Source of the DNA: Bacillota bacterium
Lineage (GTDB): Bacteria > Bacillota > Clostridia > Lachnospirales > Lachnospiraceae
Assembly (NCBI GenBank): GCA_023391695.1
Contig: JAEWAK010000074.1
Location: 1 to 64,000, forward strand
Direction: 5' to 3'
Length of the DNA: 64,000 bases
Shown: positions 52,743-62,033 of the stretch, piece after piece
How the letters are laid out: every line of letters begins with the position of its first letter
How positions within the stretch are numbered: the first letter of the stretch is position 1
Translations under genes and position numbers: made by a program
Notes under the pieces: generated by a model
The model's input: only the letters and a program-made list of their open reading frames with translations
What the model was told of the DNA's origin: nothing
Database searches by the model: none

Positions 52743-52889
52743 TCAGAATTTCCTCAGTTTAGTGACATCGCGCGGCAGCTTTGGTTGATACCCCAAAAAA
52801 ACACAGGCTGAATTAGCCGTCTTTTTCGCAGATCCCATAGCTAATTTTGATACTGCAATTAATACCTTTTTTTCCATTTCATTTTTCAT
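52743..52889 (-). CDS. agrD: Cyclic lactone autoinducer prepeptide (AgrD)
   Basis: An ATG with GGAGG upstream encodes 48 residues. An amphipathic N-terminal helix (EKKVLIAVSKLAMG) precedes the autoinducer core NSACVFLG and the charged recognition tail YQPKLPRDVTKLRKF. This matches clostridial AgrD layout (…SAC-x4-(H/Y)QP-x-x-P…). The predicted signal is a thiolactone ring of Cys29 to Gly33 (CVFLG). The gene lies 120 bp downstream of agrB with its own promoter. AgrB processing and AgrC sensing are inferred from the adjoining genes. Confidence 0.85.
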   Translation of the reverse strand: MKNEMEKKVLIAVSKLAMGSAKKTANSACVFLGYQPKLPRDVTKLRKF

Positions 52890-52952
52890 ACAACTACCTC
52901 CATTTTTTTTAAAATTGGTTTATAGTTTTATGCAAATAAATTATGATACTCT

Positions 52953-53020
52953 ATTATACAATTTTTGGAAAAAATTTCAATATATTTTGCGTATTCTACA
53001 TGTTTTTTGCCTATTCTACA
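52953..53020 (-). promoter_or_regulatory. agrD promoter with two LytTR-type repeats
   Basis: TTGAAA (52975-52980) and TATAAT (52953-52958), 16-bp spacer. Upstream are two TGTAGAATA(G/C)GC repeats, 20 bp apart (52990-53000 and 53010-53020), the second lying inside the 3' end of agrB. The arrangement fits AgrA binding. Confidence 0.7.
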
Positions 53021-53607
53021 TGCCGCCATCCGGAGTATGAAATTTTTATGTAAATACCGGCCAGTGCTATCAGTAATTCATAGGTTAAACTCAAGGCAAT
53101 GATAAAGCTTAACTCATCCTTAAGAAATATCCGAAAGATTAACACCAGTCCCAATTCTATAATAATGATAAAACCTGCCTTGCTTTTGTAATAAGTCATT
53201 TCCGCTTCATCCAGAGGTTTATTCTCCGTATCCACAGGTACGATAAAAAATAGGATAAAGCTTGAAAATACAGCCAGGAAAATGCTGTTTTCCATCATAT
53301 TCGCAGGCAGGAACCGGATCAGGCATAAAAGGGATACTACCGTAGCACAGGAGAGAATGTAACATCTTAACGGTGTCTTTGCGTGGTACCCTCCCGAACT
53401 TTCCCGCAAAGGTATGAATGCAGCTAAAAAAAACAGTAATTCAGGCAGTAAACCAAACAATATTCCAAGGATTAAATAAGAGATAATATGGCATGCTTTC
53501 ATAATAAAGTTCTCTATGCCAAATCTGTAAATTTCAAAATCTTCATTTTTTACGATACTATTTTCAATAAGCCTGTTGGTAAGATAGACAGATACCTTAC
53601 TTAACAT
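53011..53607 (-). CDS. agrB: AgrB-type accessory gene regulator protease
   Basis: The 198-residue integral membrane protein has the AgrB catalytic pair in SSGGYHAKTPLRCYILS (His and Cys seven residues apart) and about six membrane segments. AgrB cleaves AgrD and forms its thiolactone ring. It has a promoter of its own, with AgrA-type repeats, between agrC and agrB. A good match in length and motif. Confidence 0.92.
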   Translation of the reverse strand: MLSKVSVYLTNRLIENSIVKNEDFEIYRFGIENFIMKACHIISYLILGILFGLLPELLFFLAAFIPLRESSGGYHAKTPLRCYILSCATVVSLLCLIRFLPANMMENSIFLAVFSSFILFFIVPVDTENKPLDEAEMTYYKSKAGFIIIIELGLVLIFRIFLKDELSFIIALSLTYELLIALAGIYIKISYSGWRHVE

Positions 53608-53693
53608 AAATACCCTCCCCCAATATGCTACCGTTCAGCCTTACGGCTGAATGTAGCCCAAATGTTTACTTTCGCTCCACTTTATCACTTTAC

Positions 53694-53780
53694 ATTGTAC
53701 AATCAGCCGGAAAAAATTTCAATATCCCTTGTCTATTCTACATGTTTTTTGTCTATTCTACCTATTTTTGTCTATTCTAC
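53694..53780 (-). promoter_or_regulatory. agrB promoter with three LytTR-type repeats
   Basis: TTGAAA (53717-53722) and TACAAT (53694-53699), 17-bp spacer. Three copies of GTAGAATAGAC lie upstream at 53731-53741, 53751-53761 and 53770-53780, spaced 19-20 bp, so on one helix face. Promoter core TTGAAATTTTTTCC is shared exactly with the agrD promoter. Confidence 0.75.
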
Positions 53781-53800
53781 TTATTTAAGACTGATTCCCC

Positions 53801-55111
53801 TTACTGACGGCCCTGTTTTGATAATATGATACTGCACACAAACATGTTTCCCTCTTTTTGGATACTGAAGTCACCATTATATTTGCCGACTACCTTTTTT
53901 ACATTCGGTATACCGATGCCGCTGTGGTTTTTCTTGCTGGATCTCATGTTAGGACCGATATCCGATATGGTTTCTTTCACCGTATTTTTTATATTAATAA
54001 CCACCAGATTATTAAAAGCTCCTACCTGCACTATAATGAATCTGTCCCCTTCCAGTTCCTGGCAGGCTTCAATTGCATTATCCAGTAAATTGGCAAAAAT
54101 AGTCGTCAAATCCATATCCTCGATAAAATTCAAATCCATATCCTCAATTTTACAGGTAACAGCGATCTTTAACTGCTCCGCTATCCTGACCTTATCATTG
54201 AGAATGATATTAAGCATACGGTTTCCGGTATACTCATTTAAACGGAAGGACGCCAGTTTATGACTGATTTTTTCGGAATATTCGGCCGCGGTTTCGTGTT
54301 CCTTTTGCCGGTATAAATCTTCAATGACCCGGATATGCCTTTTCACATCATGTATTATGCTTAAAGATTCCCGGTACTGCTGTTCCAGATTATCATAATA
54401 CTGGTACTGCATTTTGGACTGCTGGATAAATAATTTCTTCTCATATTGGAGCCGGTTATTTTCCGAGGCAAATTCCAGAAACTTTAAGAAATGTGTATTG
54501 ATAATGACAATTCCTACAATTGTAATCAATACCAGCAGAGTTTCGCCGTCGGAAACGGAATCCCGTAACAGGTCCGACAATATGTAAATATTAATTACGC
54601 TGAACAATGCATATAAGAAAGAAAAGAAATATTGCTGACGGGTTAGTTCATTAATGTTTTTCTTTTTCACGATCTGCAGAATCACCGCATGGCTGATGAA
54701 AATTACGGCAATCTGGGTAACGGTTATATTAAATAATGCACGAATTTTATCCGAATATATGGCAATGCTTAAGCTTCTGTATAAATAATCAAGTATTACA
54801 ATCCCAATGGATTCGCAGGCCCCCATAGATATTACAATACTGCTTATATAAAAAAGCTTCTTTATTAAGCTTCCATAATATAGTTTAACAGCTATATATT
54901 CGGAAACCGCAATAACGGTAACCAGATTTACCCATCCGTTGTTAATTGCATTGACTCCTGCCAGGATAATTATAAACCCCACCTTAACCGAATGATAAAT
55001 CCATTTGTTCTTTAAATTGCGTTCAAATAATTTATCCATGAAGTCAATTATGATACTGACGGATACCATACTGGATAAAAACAACCCAACAATATAAATT
55101 ATACTTTTCAT
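53801..55111 (-). CDS. agrC: AgrC-type sensor histidine kinase
   Basis: The 436-residue protein has six or seven N-terminal membrane helices (about 1-215), a coiled-coil stretch with SIIHDVKRHIRVIED, the probable phospho-accepting His, and a GHKL ATPase with NLLDNAIEACQ and GIGIPNVKKVV. It should sense the peptide signal outside and phosphorylate AgrA. GAGGTG precedes the ATG, and the agrA stop lies 23 bp upstream. Confidence 0.9.
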   Translation of the reverse strand: MKSIIYIVGLFLSSMVSVSIIIDFMDKLFERNLKNKWIYHSVKVGFIIILAGVNAINNGWVNLVTVIAVSEYIAVKLYYGSLIKKLFYISSIVISMGACESIGIVILDYLYRSLSIAIYSDKIRALFNITVTQIAVIFISHAVILQIVKKKNINELTRQQYFFSFLYALFSVINIYILSDLLRDSVSDGETLLVLITIVGIVIINTHFLKFLEFASENNRLQYEKKLFIQQSKMQYQYYDNLEQQYRESLSIIHDVKRHIRVIEDLYRQKEHETAAEYSEKISHKLASFRLNEYTGNRMLNIILNDKVRIAEQLKIAVTCKIEDMDLNFIEDMDLTTIFANLLDNAIEACQELEGDRFIIVQVGAFNNLVVINIKNTVKETISDIGPNMRSSKKNHSGIGIPNVKKVVGKYNGDFSIQKEGNMFVCSIILSKQGRQ

Positions 55112-55134
55112 TACTGCACCTCAGCTTTGCTTCA

Positions 55135-55872
55135 CTATAAATTCTTTTCCAAGTTCTTCTGTAAAAATTCCCGCATTAACCTTTTTACTTCCGATGCCCG
55201 CTTCTGTGCCACCGGAATGATATCGTAATTTAACATGATAATCTCATCTTTTACATAGTCTTTCATATTGTTTATATTCACCACAAAGCTTTGATGAGGT
55301 GTTACAAAATCATATTGGTGAAGTTTTTCCTCAATGGACGCAATGGATTCGTACAGCATAAAATTTCCTTTTTTCGTTACGGCCTTCAGCTTCCTGTCCA
55401 CCCGTTCGAAATAATAAATATCGTCAATAGCCAGCCTGATACTGTTTTTCCCCGCATTAAAAGCAACAATATGATATTTATATTCCTCATTTACTTTTTT
55501 ACGCAGTATTTTTTCCAGTACTTCATCCAGCTGATAATAAATCTGCTCTTTTGTAACCGGTTTTTCCAGATATTCAAAGGCATGTACCGCCAGCGCTTCC
55601 CTCGTAAGCCCGGCATAACTGGTCAAATAGATAATCTCAACTGTTTTGTCTTTCCTTCGCAGCCTCTTTGCCGCTTCAATACCATCCATTCCTTCCATGT
55701 AAATGTCAAGAAATATAACATCGTACTCTTTGTCTTCGGCAATAAGGCTCTCCCCGTCATGAAAGATATCGCAGTTAATATTTTCATTCCTATCCTTATT
55801 ATATTGAGTAATAATTTCTTGCATCTCATCTGTTATCATGATGTCATCATCACATATAGCCATATTGATCAA
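55135..55872 (-). CDS. agrA: AgrA-type LytTR response regulator
   Basis: About 245 residues: a receiver domain (AICDDDIMI, VIFLDIYMEGMDG with the phospho-Asp, YLTSYAG, LEKPVT) and a C-terminal LytTR DNA-binding domain (YFERVDRKLKAVTKKGNFML, FVTPHQSFVVNI). TTG 55872 fits the GGGGGG ribosome site; ATG 55863 is the alternative. It probably binds the repeats upstream of agrB and agrD. Confidence 0.9.
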   Translation of the reverse strand: MINMAICDDDIMITDEMQEIITQYNKDRNENINCDIFHDGESLIAEDKEYDVIFLDIYMEGMDGIEAAKRLRRKDKTVEIIYLTSYAGLTREALAVHAFEYLEKPVTKEQIYYQLDEVLEKILRKKVNEEYKYHIVAFNAGKNSIRLAIDDIYYFERVDRKLKAVTKKGNFMLYESIASIEEKLHQYDFVTPHQSFVVNINNMKDYVKDEIIMLNYDIIPVAQKRASEVKRLMREFLQKNLEKNL

Positions 55873-56082
55873 TACAATCCCCCCTTTTATTACCAACAAT
55901 TTAATTATACCTATATTTTGGAAATAAAGGAAGTATATAATTATGTCTAATCAATTTTTAATATTTGGTTTATTTTATTTTTCCTCAAACCTTTGTCCTG
56001 TCCCTTGTCAATTAATCCTTGAAAAATAAAACTTCTTATATTATGATTGAATCATTAATTATATTATTAAGGAGCAGGAATT

Positions 56083-57324
56083 ATGAAAACTGTTGGCCTA
56101 ATTACCGAATACAATCCCTTCCATAACGGCCACCAATACCATATGGACGAAGCAAAAAGAATAACGGGGGCTGATTCGGTTGTAGTGGTTATGAGCGGTA
56201 ATTTTGTCCAGCGGGGTGCACCGGCTTTCCTGGATAAATACAGCCGCACCAGAATGGCTCTTGCCTGCGGCGCGGATATCGTTTTTGAATTACCGGTTTG
56301 TTATTCAACCGCAAGTGCGGAATTCTTTGCCCTGGGTGCGGTTTCTTTGCTGGACAGGCTGGGAATTGTAGATTATTTATGCTTTGGCAGTGAATGCGGA
56401 GATGTTTCCCTGCTAACATCAGCTGCAAAGATTTTAATAGAGGAACCGGCAGAATACCGGGAACGGCTGAGTCAATTACTAAAAGGCGGCAAGACATTTC
56501 CCGCCGCCAGAATGGAAGCCATAAAAACCGTAGACCCGGCCATAGGTAACTTTCTCCTCTCCTCCCCCAATAACATTCTGGGTATCGAATATATCAAAGC
56601 CCTCCGCCGCCTTAAAAGCACTATACAACCGGTAACCCTGACGAGAATAACAGCGGATTACCACTCGGAGGAACTGACCTCCTTAACGGAAAGTACCATA
56701 AGCAGTGCGACCGCTATCCGGAAAAATCTTTTGGAAGAAAAAAGTCCGGTTAATCTGATCCATCAGGTTCCGAAGCCGGTCTATGAAATATTAAAGGGGA
56801 ATTACCAGAAAACTTATCCGATCCTTGATGAGGATTATTCCCTGCTGCTTAAATTTAAATTAATGCAGGAAACCAAGATTTCCCTGACAAAATATACGGA
56901 TATAACACCGGACCTGGCCAACCGGATGAATGACATTGATACCCGGGGATTCACCTTTCCGGAACTGTCCCAGAAGATCAAAACCAGGCAATGGACTTTA
57001 ACCCGCATAAACCGGAACTTAATACACCTTTTATTAAATCTGTATTCCGATAATTTTAATGCCTATAAAGAAGCAGGTTATACCCAATATGCCCGGCTTT
57101 TAGGCTTTCAGAAAACTTCCTCCCACCTGATACGGGAGATAGCAAAAAATGAGAACATACCCGTAATCACAAAAATGGCCGATGCCGGAAAACAACTTAC
57201 CGATGCCGGATTAAACATGTTAAAGGAAGATATCTTTGCCGCCCGTCTTTATAATCAGGTAGTGTATGACAAATATGGGACTGTTATAAAAGATGAATAT
57301 ACCCATGGGGTCATAATTGTCTGA
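56083..57324 (+). CDS. tmcAL: tRNA(Met) cytidine acetate ligase
   Basis: The 413-residue protein starts GLITEYNPFHNGHQYHM, the nucleotidyltransferase HIGH-like motif of TmcAL (YlbM), and has MSGNFVQRGAPAFLDKYSR and FLLSSPNNILGIEYIKALRR. It makes N4-acetylcytidine at the wobble position of elongator tRNA-Met using acetate and ATP. Acetate and its activation enzymes (pta-ackA) are encoded nearby, though not necessarily co-regulated. ylbJ, coaD and rsmD further on are also commonly near it. Confidence 0.93.
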   Translation: MKTVGLITEYNPFHNGHQYHMDEAKRITGADSVVVVMSGNFVQRGAPAFLDKYSRTRMALACGADIVFELPVCYSTASAEFFALGAVSLLDRLGIVDYLCFGSECGDVSLLTSAAKILIEEPAEYRERLSQLLKGGKTFPAARMEAIKTVDPAIGNFLLSSPNNILGIEYIKALRRLKSTIQPVTLTRITADYHSEELTSLTESTISSATAIRKNLLEEKSPVNLIHQVPKPVYEILKGNYQKTYPILDEDYSLLLKFKLMQETKISLTKYTDITPDLANRMNDIDTRGFTFPELSQKIKTRQWTLTRINRNLIHLLLNLYSDNFNAYKEAGYTQYARLLGFQKTSSHLIREIAKNENIPVITKMADAGKQLTDAGLNMLKEDIFAARLYNQVVYDKYGTVIKDEYTHGVIIV

Positions 57325-57397
57325 CCCCAAACACTCCTATTGGAAAACGCAATATAATCAATCTATTATTGCAGCAATTGGAATTATTGATACAATA

Positions 57398-57454
57398 AAA
57401 AGAGAAGAGCAAAAACATGTGAAATTAATTTCCTATGTTTAGCTCTTCTCTTTT
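57398..57454 (+). terminator. Terminator of tmcAL
   Basis: AAAAGAGAAGAGC pairs with GCTCTTCTCTTTT, with an internal ACAT/ATGT step. Confidence 0.8.
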
Positions 57455-57528
57455 AAAGTTCTTTCTCTTTTAAAGTTCTTCTTTTTTAAAGTTCTTCTCT
57501 TTTAAATTTCTTCTCTTTTAATAAATTA
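57443..57528 (+). repeat. Tandem repeat of the terminator arm
   Basis: About five imperfect 16-17 bp units of CTTCTCTTTTAAAGTT follow the tmcAL terminator. They appear to be a slippage expansion of its right arm. Confidence 0.7.
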
Positions 57529-57537
57529 AGATATCCT

Positions 57538-59343
57538 TTATTTCATCAACTCTTCCATTTCATCCAGTAACTTTCCGAATAAATCCAGAGCCTGTTTCAC
57601 CGGTTCTTTTGTGCTCATATCCACGCCGGCTTTCTTAAGCAGTTCGATCGGGTAATCGGAACTTCCTCCGCTTAAAAACTTATTAATATAATCGTCCACG
57701 GCAGGTTTTCCTTCTTTTAAGATCCTTCTGGAAAGGGCAATTGCCGCAGAATAACCGGTAGCATACTGATATACGTAAAAGGCATTGTAAAAATGGGGAA
57801 TCCTGGCCCATTCCATGTCAATTTCCGGATCGATGACAATATCGCTTCCAAAATATTTAATATTAAGCTCCCGGTAGATTTTACACAGGGTTTCAGCCGT
57901 GAGGGCTTCTCCCTCCATGGACATCTGATGGGTGATCATCTCAAATTCCGCAAACATGGTCTGCCGGTAAAGGGTGGTCCTGAACTGTTCCAGAAAATGA
58001 TTGATCAGGTATGCCCTCTCTTTTTTATCCTGGGTTTTACCAAGCAGGTACTCCATTAATAATGCTTCATTACAGGTGGAGGCCACTTCCGCAACAAAAA
58101 TACGGTAACCCGCATAAGTGATCGGCAGTGCCGCATCCGAGTGATAACTGTGCAGCGCATGCCCCATCTCATGGGCAAGGGTAAATACATTGTCCAGGGT
58201 ATCCTGATAATTTAACAATACATAAGGATGGGTACCATAGGCCCCCCAGGAATAAGCCCCACTTCTTTTCCCCTCGTTTTCATATATGTCGATCCAGCGG
58301 TTATCAAAACCTTCTTTTAAAATTGCGCGGTATTCTTCCCCCAGCGGTTCCAACCCCTTGTATACCATTTCCTTGGCTTCCTCGAATCCGATTTTGATAT
58401 CCGCATCCCCAACAATCGGGGTATAAAGGTCATACATATGAAGTGCGTCCAGACCTAATAATTTTTTCCGCAGGCTGACATAGCGGTGAAGAAGAGGAAG
58501 ATTTTCATGAACCACTTCTATCAAATTGGTATATACCTCAAGGGGTACATTGCTTTTATCCAGTTCTTTCGCCATGGACGAAGGATATTTTCTTACCTTG
58601 GCATAAAAAGCTTCCTGCTTTATGTTGGCACCAAAAGTTGCCGCCAGGGTATTCTTAAACTTTTTATAGGTGGCATAAAGGGCTTGGAATGCATCCCTTC
58701 TTACCCTCCGGTCGGAACTCTCTAAAAAGGCAACATACCTGCCGTGGGTTAATTCCACCATTTCTCCGTCTTCATTTTCTATTTCAGGGAACTTTAAATC
58801 TGCATTATTGAACATGGAAAATATACTGTCCGGGGCATCTGCCATCTCACCGGTACCTGCAATCAGTTCTTCCATCTCAGTGGATAAAGTATGGGGTTTC
58901 TGCCTGATAATTTCCTTGATCGCAAATTCATACGCCTTTAATTCCTGATTGGAGGCTATAAATGCATTCAGGGTTTCCTCCGGTATGCTTAAGATTTCCG
59001 GTACCATAAAGGATAAGGCACTGTTTACCTGAACGGATAAATTGGTGGCCTGGTTGGAGAATCCCTGATAAAGGCTCTCTGCGGTATCCTCATGATATTT
59101 CTGGTTTGCAAAGACATAAACCCGCTCCAAATGCAAGGTGATTTTATCATTTAATTTATAGAATTCCAGGAGTACCTCTGCCGATTCTGCCAATCTTCCC
59201 TGGTACCGGCTGATTTCAGGGATCAAGTCCTTCGTCAGGACATATTCTTTTTTCCAGTCGTCATCATTTTGAAATAAATCATCAATCGCCCATTTGTATT
59301 TACTGTCTACTTCATTTCTCTTTTTTAGTTTTTTCTTTTCCAT
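57538..59343 (-). CDS. pepF: Oligoendopeptidase F
   Basis: The 601-residue M3-family metallopeptidase contains the zinc motif LAHEMGHALHSYHS (HExxH) with a downstream Glu in EVASTCNE, and ends in a helical lobe. It cleaves short peptides in the cytoplasm. The start follows GGAAAGG and KKRNEVDSKYKWAIDDLF is family-like. Confidence 0.95.
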   Translation of the reverse strand: MEKKKLKKRNEVDSKYKWAIDDLFQNDDDWKKEYVLTKDLIPEISRYQGRLAESAEVLLEFYKLNDKITLHLERVYVFANQKYHEDTAESLYQGFSNQATNLSVQVNSALSFMVPEILSIPEETLNAFIASNQELKAYEFAIKEIIRQKPHTLSTEMEELIAGTGEMADAPDSIFSMFNNADLKFPEIENEDGEMVELTHGRYVAFLESSDRRVRRDAFQALYATYKKFKNTLAATFGANIKQEAFYAKVRKYPSSMAKELDKSNVPLEVYTNLIEVVHENLPLLHRYVSLRKKLLGLDALHMYDLYTPIVGDADIKIGFEEAKEMVYKGLEPLGEEYRAILKEGFDNRWIDIYENEGKRSGAYSWGAYGTHPYVLLNYQDTLDNVFTLAHEMGHALHSYHSDAALPITYAGYRIFVAEVASTCNEALLMEYLLGKTQDKKERAYLINHFLEQFRTTLYRQTMFAEFEMITHQMSMEGEALTAETLCKIYRELNIKYFGSDIVIDPEIDMEWARIPHFYNAFYVYQYATGYSAAIALSRRILKEGKPAVDDYINKFLSGGSSDYPIELLKKAGVDMSTKEPVKQALDLFGKLLDEMEELMK

Positions 59344-59469
59344 GATTTTTCCTTTCCGGATTGTTATAAAGTCTTTTTTGGTTTAGGCTAAAAATCACAT
59401 CCAAACATGAAATCCTATGCCGGACACTCCAAACCTTTCTATTAATTATATGACAGTCCTATATAATTT

Positions 59470-59590
59470 ATTATGCCAGGCATGGTATAATGCCTTCGAC
59501 ATTATACCGGCGCCGAACAAAGTGAGTGCGCATCAACGCCGCGAGGCGGCGCATTCCATGAAGTCCTGCGGACATGGTATATTATAACAT
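59470..59590. repeat. GC-rich nested-palindrome repeat element
   Basis: GGTATAATG (59484-59492) pairs with CATTATACC (59500-59508). CGCCGCGAGGCGGCG and CCATG...CATGG dyads follow in markedly GC-rich sequence unlike the flanking A/T-rich DNA. It probably belongs to a dispersed repeat family. The rest of the 59344-59736 gap shows no gene. Confidence 0.5.
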
Positions 59591-59736
59591 AATATCCAAT
59601 TATGCGAAAGCGGGAGACAATAATATTTTCTGTCTCTTAACCCGCCTCATTTCCGCAACGGCCTTTCTATATTTCCTAAGCATATCTTGGCCACCAGTTA
59701 AATAGATTATAGTAATAATTTCATTGGAGGAAGATA

Positions 59737-60786
59737 ATGTATTTATCGACTCGTAAAACCTCTGCACAAAAGAAATCTAACAGAAAGAGCGATTTGAAAC
59801 AGAACTCATATGCGAAAAAGAGAATACTTTCCAAAGCCGGAATCGTTCTGTTTCTCGCAGTCATACTGATATTCCCTTCTTCCTCCTATCTGGGTGCGAA
59901 AAAAGGGTTGCTTTTATGGTTTAACACAATACTTCCTACGTTACTGCCCTTTATCATTATCTCAAACCTCATCATCACCTTACAGATCACACGCCCGTTG
60001 AGTAAACTGCTTTATCCGGTTTTCCATACCCTTTTCGGAATCAGCAGGGGCGGCTGTTATCCAGTATTAATGGGGCTGTTATCCGGTATTCCCGTTGGAG
60101 CCAAATCGGTAGCGGATCTGGTAAACCAGGGAAGCATCGAGGAAGAGGAAGGGCAGTATCTGCTTGGTTTTTGCAATAATGCAAGTCCCATGTTCATAAT
60201 GAGCTATATTGCAATTACCCAGTTAAAACTGCCGGAAATCCGTTTTGGCTTATTATTTATTATTTATATTTCCGGAATTCTTGCTTCTTTTTTATTATTC
60301 CGTGTTCTTCCTAAAAAGAATGCAAATGGAATACATTCTTTATCCATCATGGAATATGGGGTAAACGGCGAGGATACCTGTCGGGGAGATGCTGCCAGGT
60401 TTGACTTTGCCATACTGGATTCGGCAATTATGAATGGTTTTGAAATAATAACGAAAGTAGGCGGTTATATCATATTATTCTCAATTCCGGCCCAAATTAT
60501 ATCCGGTCTTGGCACCAGTGACAGTTATCTGAAACTGCTGGCAATAGGAATATTGGAAATTACGACGGGAATTGACCGGATTGCCCTGTCCGGTCTGGAT
60601 CTGGACATAAAAATAGCCTTAATTACTATGCTTACTGCCTTTGGCGGTTTATCCGGACTGGCACAGACCAAAAGCGTAATAAATAGTACAAGGCTATCCA
60701 TTGGTATATATATTAAGGTTAAGCTGCTACACATGTTAATTGCTTTTGTGCTTACTGCTTTTTATGTAAGATTACTGTTAAATTAA
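59737..60786 (+). CDS. ylbJ: YlbJ-like sporulation integral membrane protein
   Basis: The 349-residue protein has a basic N-terminus and eight or so membrane segments with nucleoside-recognition (Gate) motifs: ILPTLLPFIIIS, MGLLSGIPVGAKSVADL, LLGFCNNASPMFI and ITTGIDRIALSG. YlbJ works in forespore/mother cell processes in B. subtilis. The neighbouring tmcAL (ylbM), coaD (ylbI) and rsmD (ylbH) support the name. Confidence 0.85.
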   Translation: MYLSTRKTSAQKKSNRKSDLKQNSYAKKRILSKAGIVLFLAVILIFPSSSYLGAKKGLLLWFNTILPTLLPFIIISNLIITLQITRPLSKLLYPVFHTLFGISRGGCYPVLMGLLSGIPVGAKSVADLVNQGSIEEEEGQYLLGFCNNASPMFIMSYIAITQLKLPEIRFGLLFIIYISGILASFLLFRVLPKKNANGIHSLSIMEYGVNGEDTCRGDAARFDFAILDSAIMNGFEIITKVGGYIILFSIPAQIISGLGTSDSYLKLLAIGILEITTGIDRIALSGLDLDIKIALITMLTAFGGLSGLAQTKSVINSTRLSIGIYIKVKLLHMLIAFVLTAFYVRLLLN

Positions 60787-60823
60787 CATGTTGTTTTAAT
60801 TATTCATTGATGCACAAATATAC

Positions 60824-61471
60824 CTATTCGATATCTTCCAGAAAGGTATTTTCATCAAAATTAAAATCATCATCGGAATAATCCTCTTTGGTTTGTGCGT
60901 TTTCATTACCATCATTGGTATATTCCTGCCCGCTGCCTGTTAATTCTCTTTTATTATTAATTACAATATCAAGATTACCTTTTAAAGCACTCAATAAATT
61001 TTCATACTTTGCCCTGCTGCTTTCGTAAGCATTGGACAATATATTTTCAACATCGGAAAGCATCTCTTCCGTATATGCTAAGGCTCCTGACCGAATTTGG
61101 TTAGCATCATTATTGGCATCGGTAATAATTTTATCCGCATCTGCCGCTGCTTTGCTAACCAGGTCATTTGCCTGATAATAAGCCTGCTGCATAATCTCAT
61201 GATCATCCACAAGGGAATGAGCCTTTTCTCCTGCTTCCGCTAAAATAGCTGCTGCTTTTTCTTCCGCATCTGCGATGATGGCATCCCGGTTGGATATAAT
61301 TTTTTGGTATCTCTTTATCTCATCAGGAGTCCTGAGTCTCAATTCATCAAGTAAATCATATAATTCATCTTTCGGAACGATCACTTTTGTTGTTGAAAGT
61401 GGTTGCATCCTGCAGCTTTCTACGAATTCATATATATCTTCAATTAACTGTTCTAACCTACTGGCACCCAT
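60824..61471 (-). CDS. Coiled-coil protein (DivIVA/V-ATPase-H-like), function unknown
   Basis: A 215-residue hydrophilic protein: DELYDLLDELRLRTPDEIKRY, then a long Ala-rich coiled coil (ADAEEKAAAILAEAGEKAH) and an acidic tail. It is a family usually annotated in Lachnospiraceae as ATPase- or DivIVA-like. It starts 1 bp before the coaD stop region (AGGAGAGG site inside coaD), so translation is coupled. Confidence 0.6.
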   Translation of the reverse strand: MGASRLEQLIEDIYEFVESCRMQPLSTTKVIVPKDELYDLLDELRLRTPDEIKRYQKIISNRDAIIADAEEKAAAILAEAGEKAHSLVDDHEIMQQAYYQANDLVSKAAADADKIITDANNDANQIRSGALAYTEEMLSDVENILSNAYESSRAKYENLLSALKGNLDIVINNKRELTGSGQEYTNDGNENAQTKEDYSDDDFNFDENTFLEDIE

Positions 61472-61472
61472 A

Positions 61473-61964
61473 TTAACCTCTCCTTAATTTATTATATTTT
61501 TCGTAAACAGACTGCACAATACAGGCAGGTACAAACTGTTCTATTTTCCCACCATAACTGGCTATTTCACGTACCGTACTGGAACTTAAGTATGCATATT
61601 CCACGCTGGTCGTTAAAAAAACCGTATCCACTCTCGGATTCATCTTATGGTTCGTCTGAGCCAACTGCAATTCATATTCAAAATCTGTAATAGCTCTTAA
61701 ACCTCTCACTATTACATTTGCATTTTTCTCATCTGCAAAATCCACCAGCAATCCCTGGTAAGATTCTATGGTAACATTGGGAATGCCCTCCGTTACCTGT
61801 TCTAAAAATTGAACACGTTCTTCTGAAGTAAATAAAGGTGATTTACTGCTGTTTCTCAATACTCCGATAATTAATTGATCAACTAACTTTGATGCGCGTA
61901 AAATAATATCTAAATGTCCCAGAGTAACCGGATCAAAGCTTCCGGGATATACACCTATTCTCAA
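61473..61964 (-). CDS. coaD: Phosphopantetheine adenylyltransferase
   Basis: The 163-residue nucleotidyltransferase has GVYPGSFDPVTLGHLDII (T/HxGH motif), VIVRGLRAITDFEYELQ and SSSTVREIASYGG. It makes dephospho-CoA from ATP and phosphopantetheine. rsmD lies upstream on the same strand, the usual order. Confidence 0.96.
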   Translation of the reverse strand: MRIGVYPGSFDPVTLGHLDIILRASKLVDQLIIGVLRNSSKSPLFTSEERVQFLEQVTEGIPNVTIESYQGLLVDFADEKNANVIVRGLRAITDFEYELQLAQTNHKMNPRVDTVFLTTSVEYAYLSSSTVREIASYGGKIEQFVPACIVQSVYEKYNKLRRG

Positions 61965-62033
61965 TATGATTCCTGCCTTTCCTAGTATACCGACAAGTTG
62001 ATGTCAAATCATTGCATAGAATGAATTTTCAGT

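Noticed and set aside
52900..53790. The TATTCTACATG repeats considered as a CRISPR-like array
   Set aside because: Units are 11 bp at about 20-bp steps with near-identical spacers and adjoin promoters; they fit LytTR operators.
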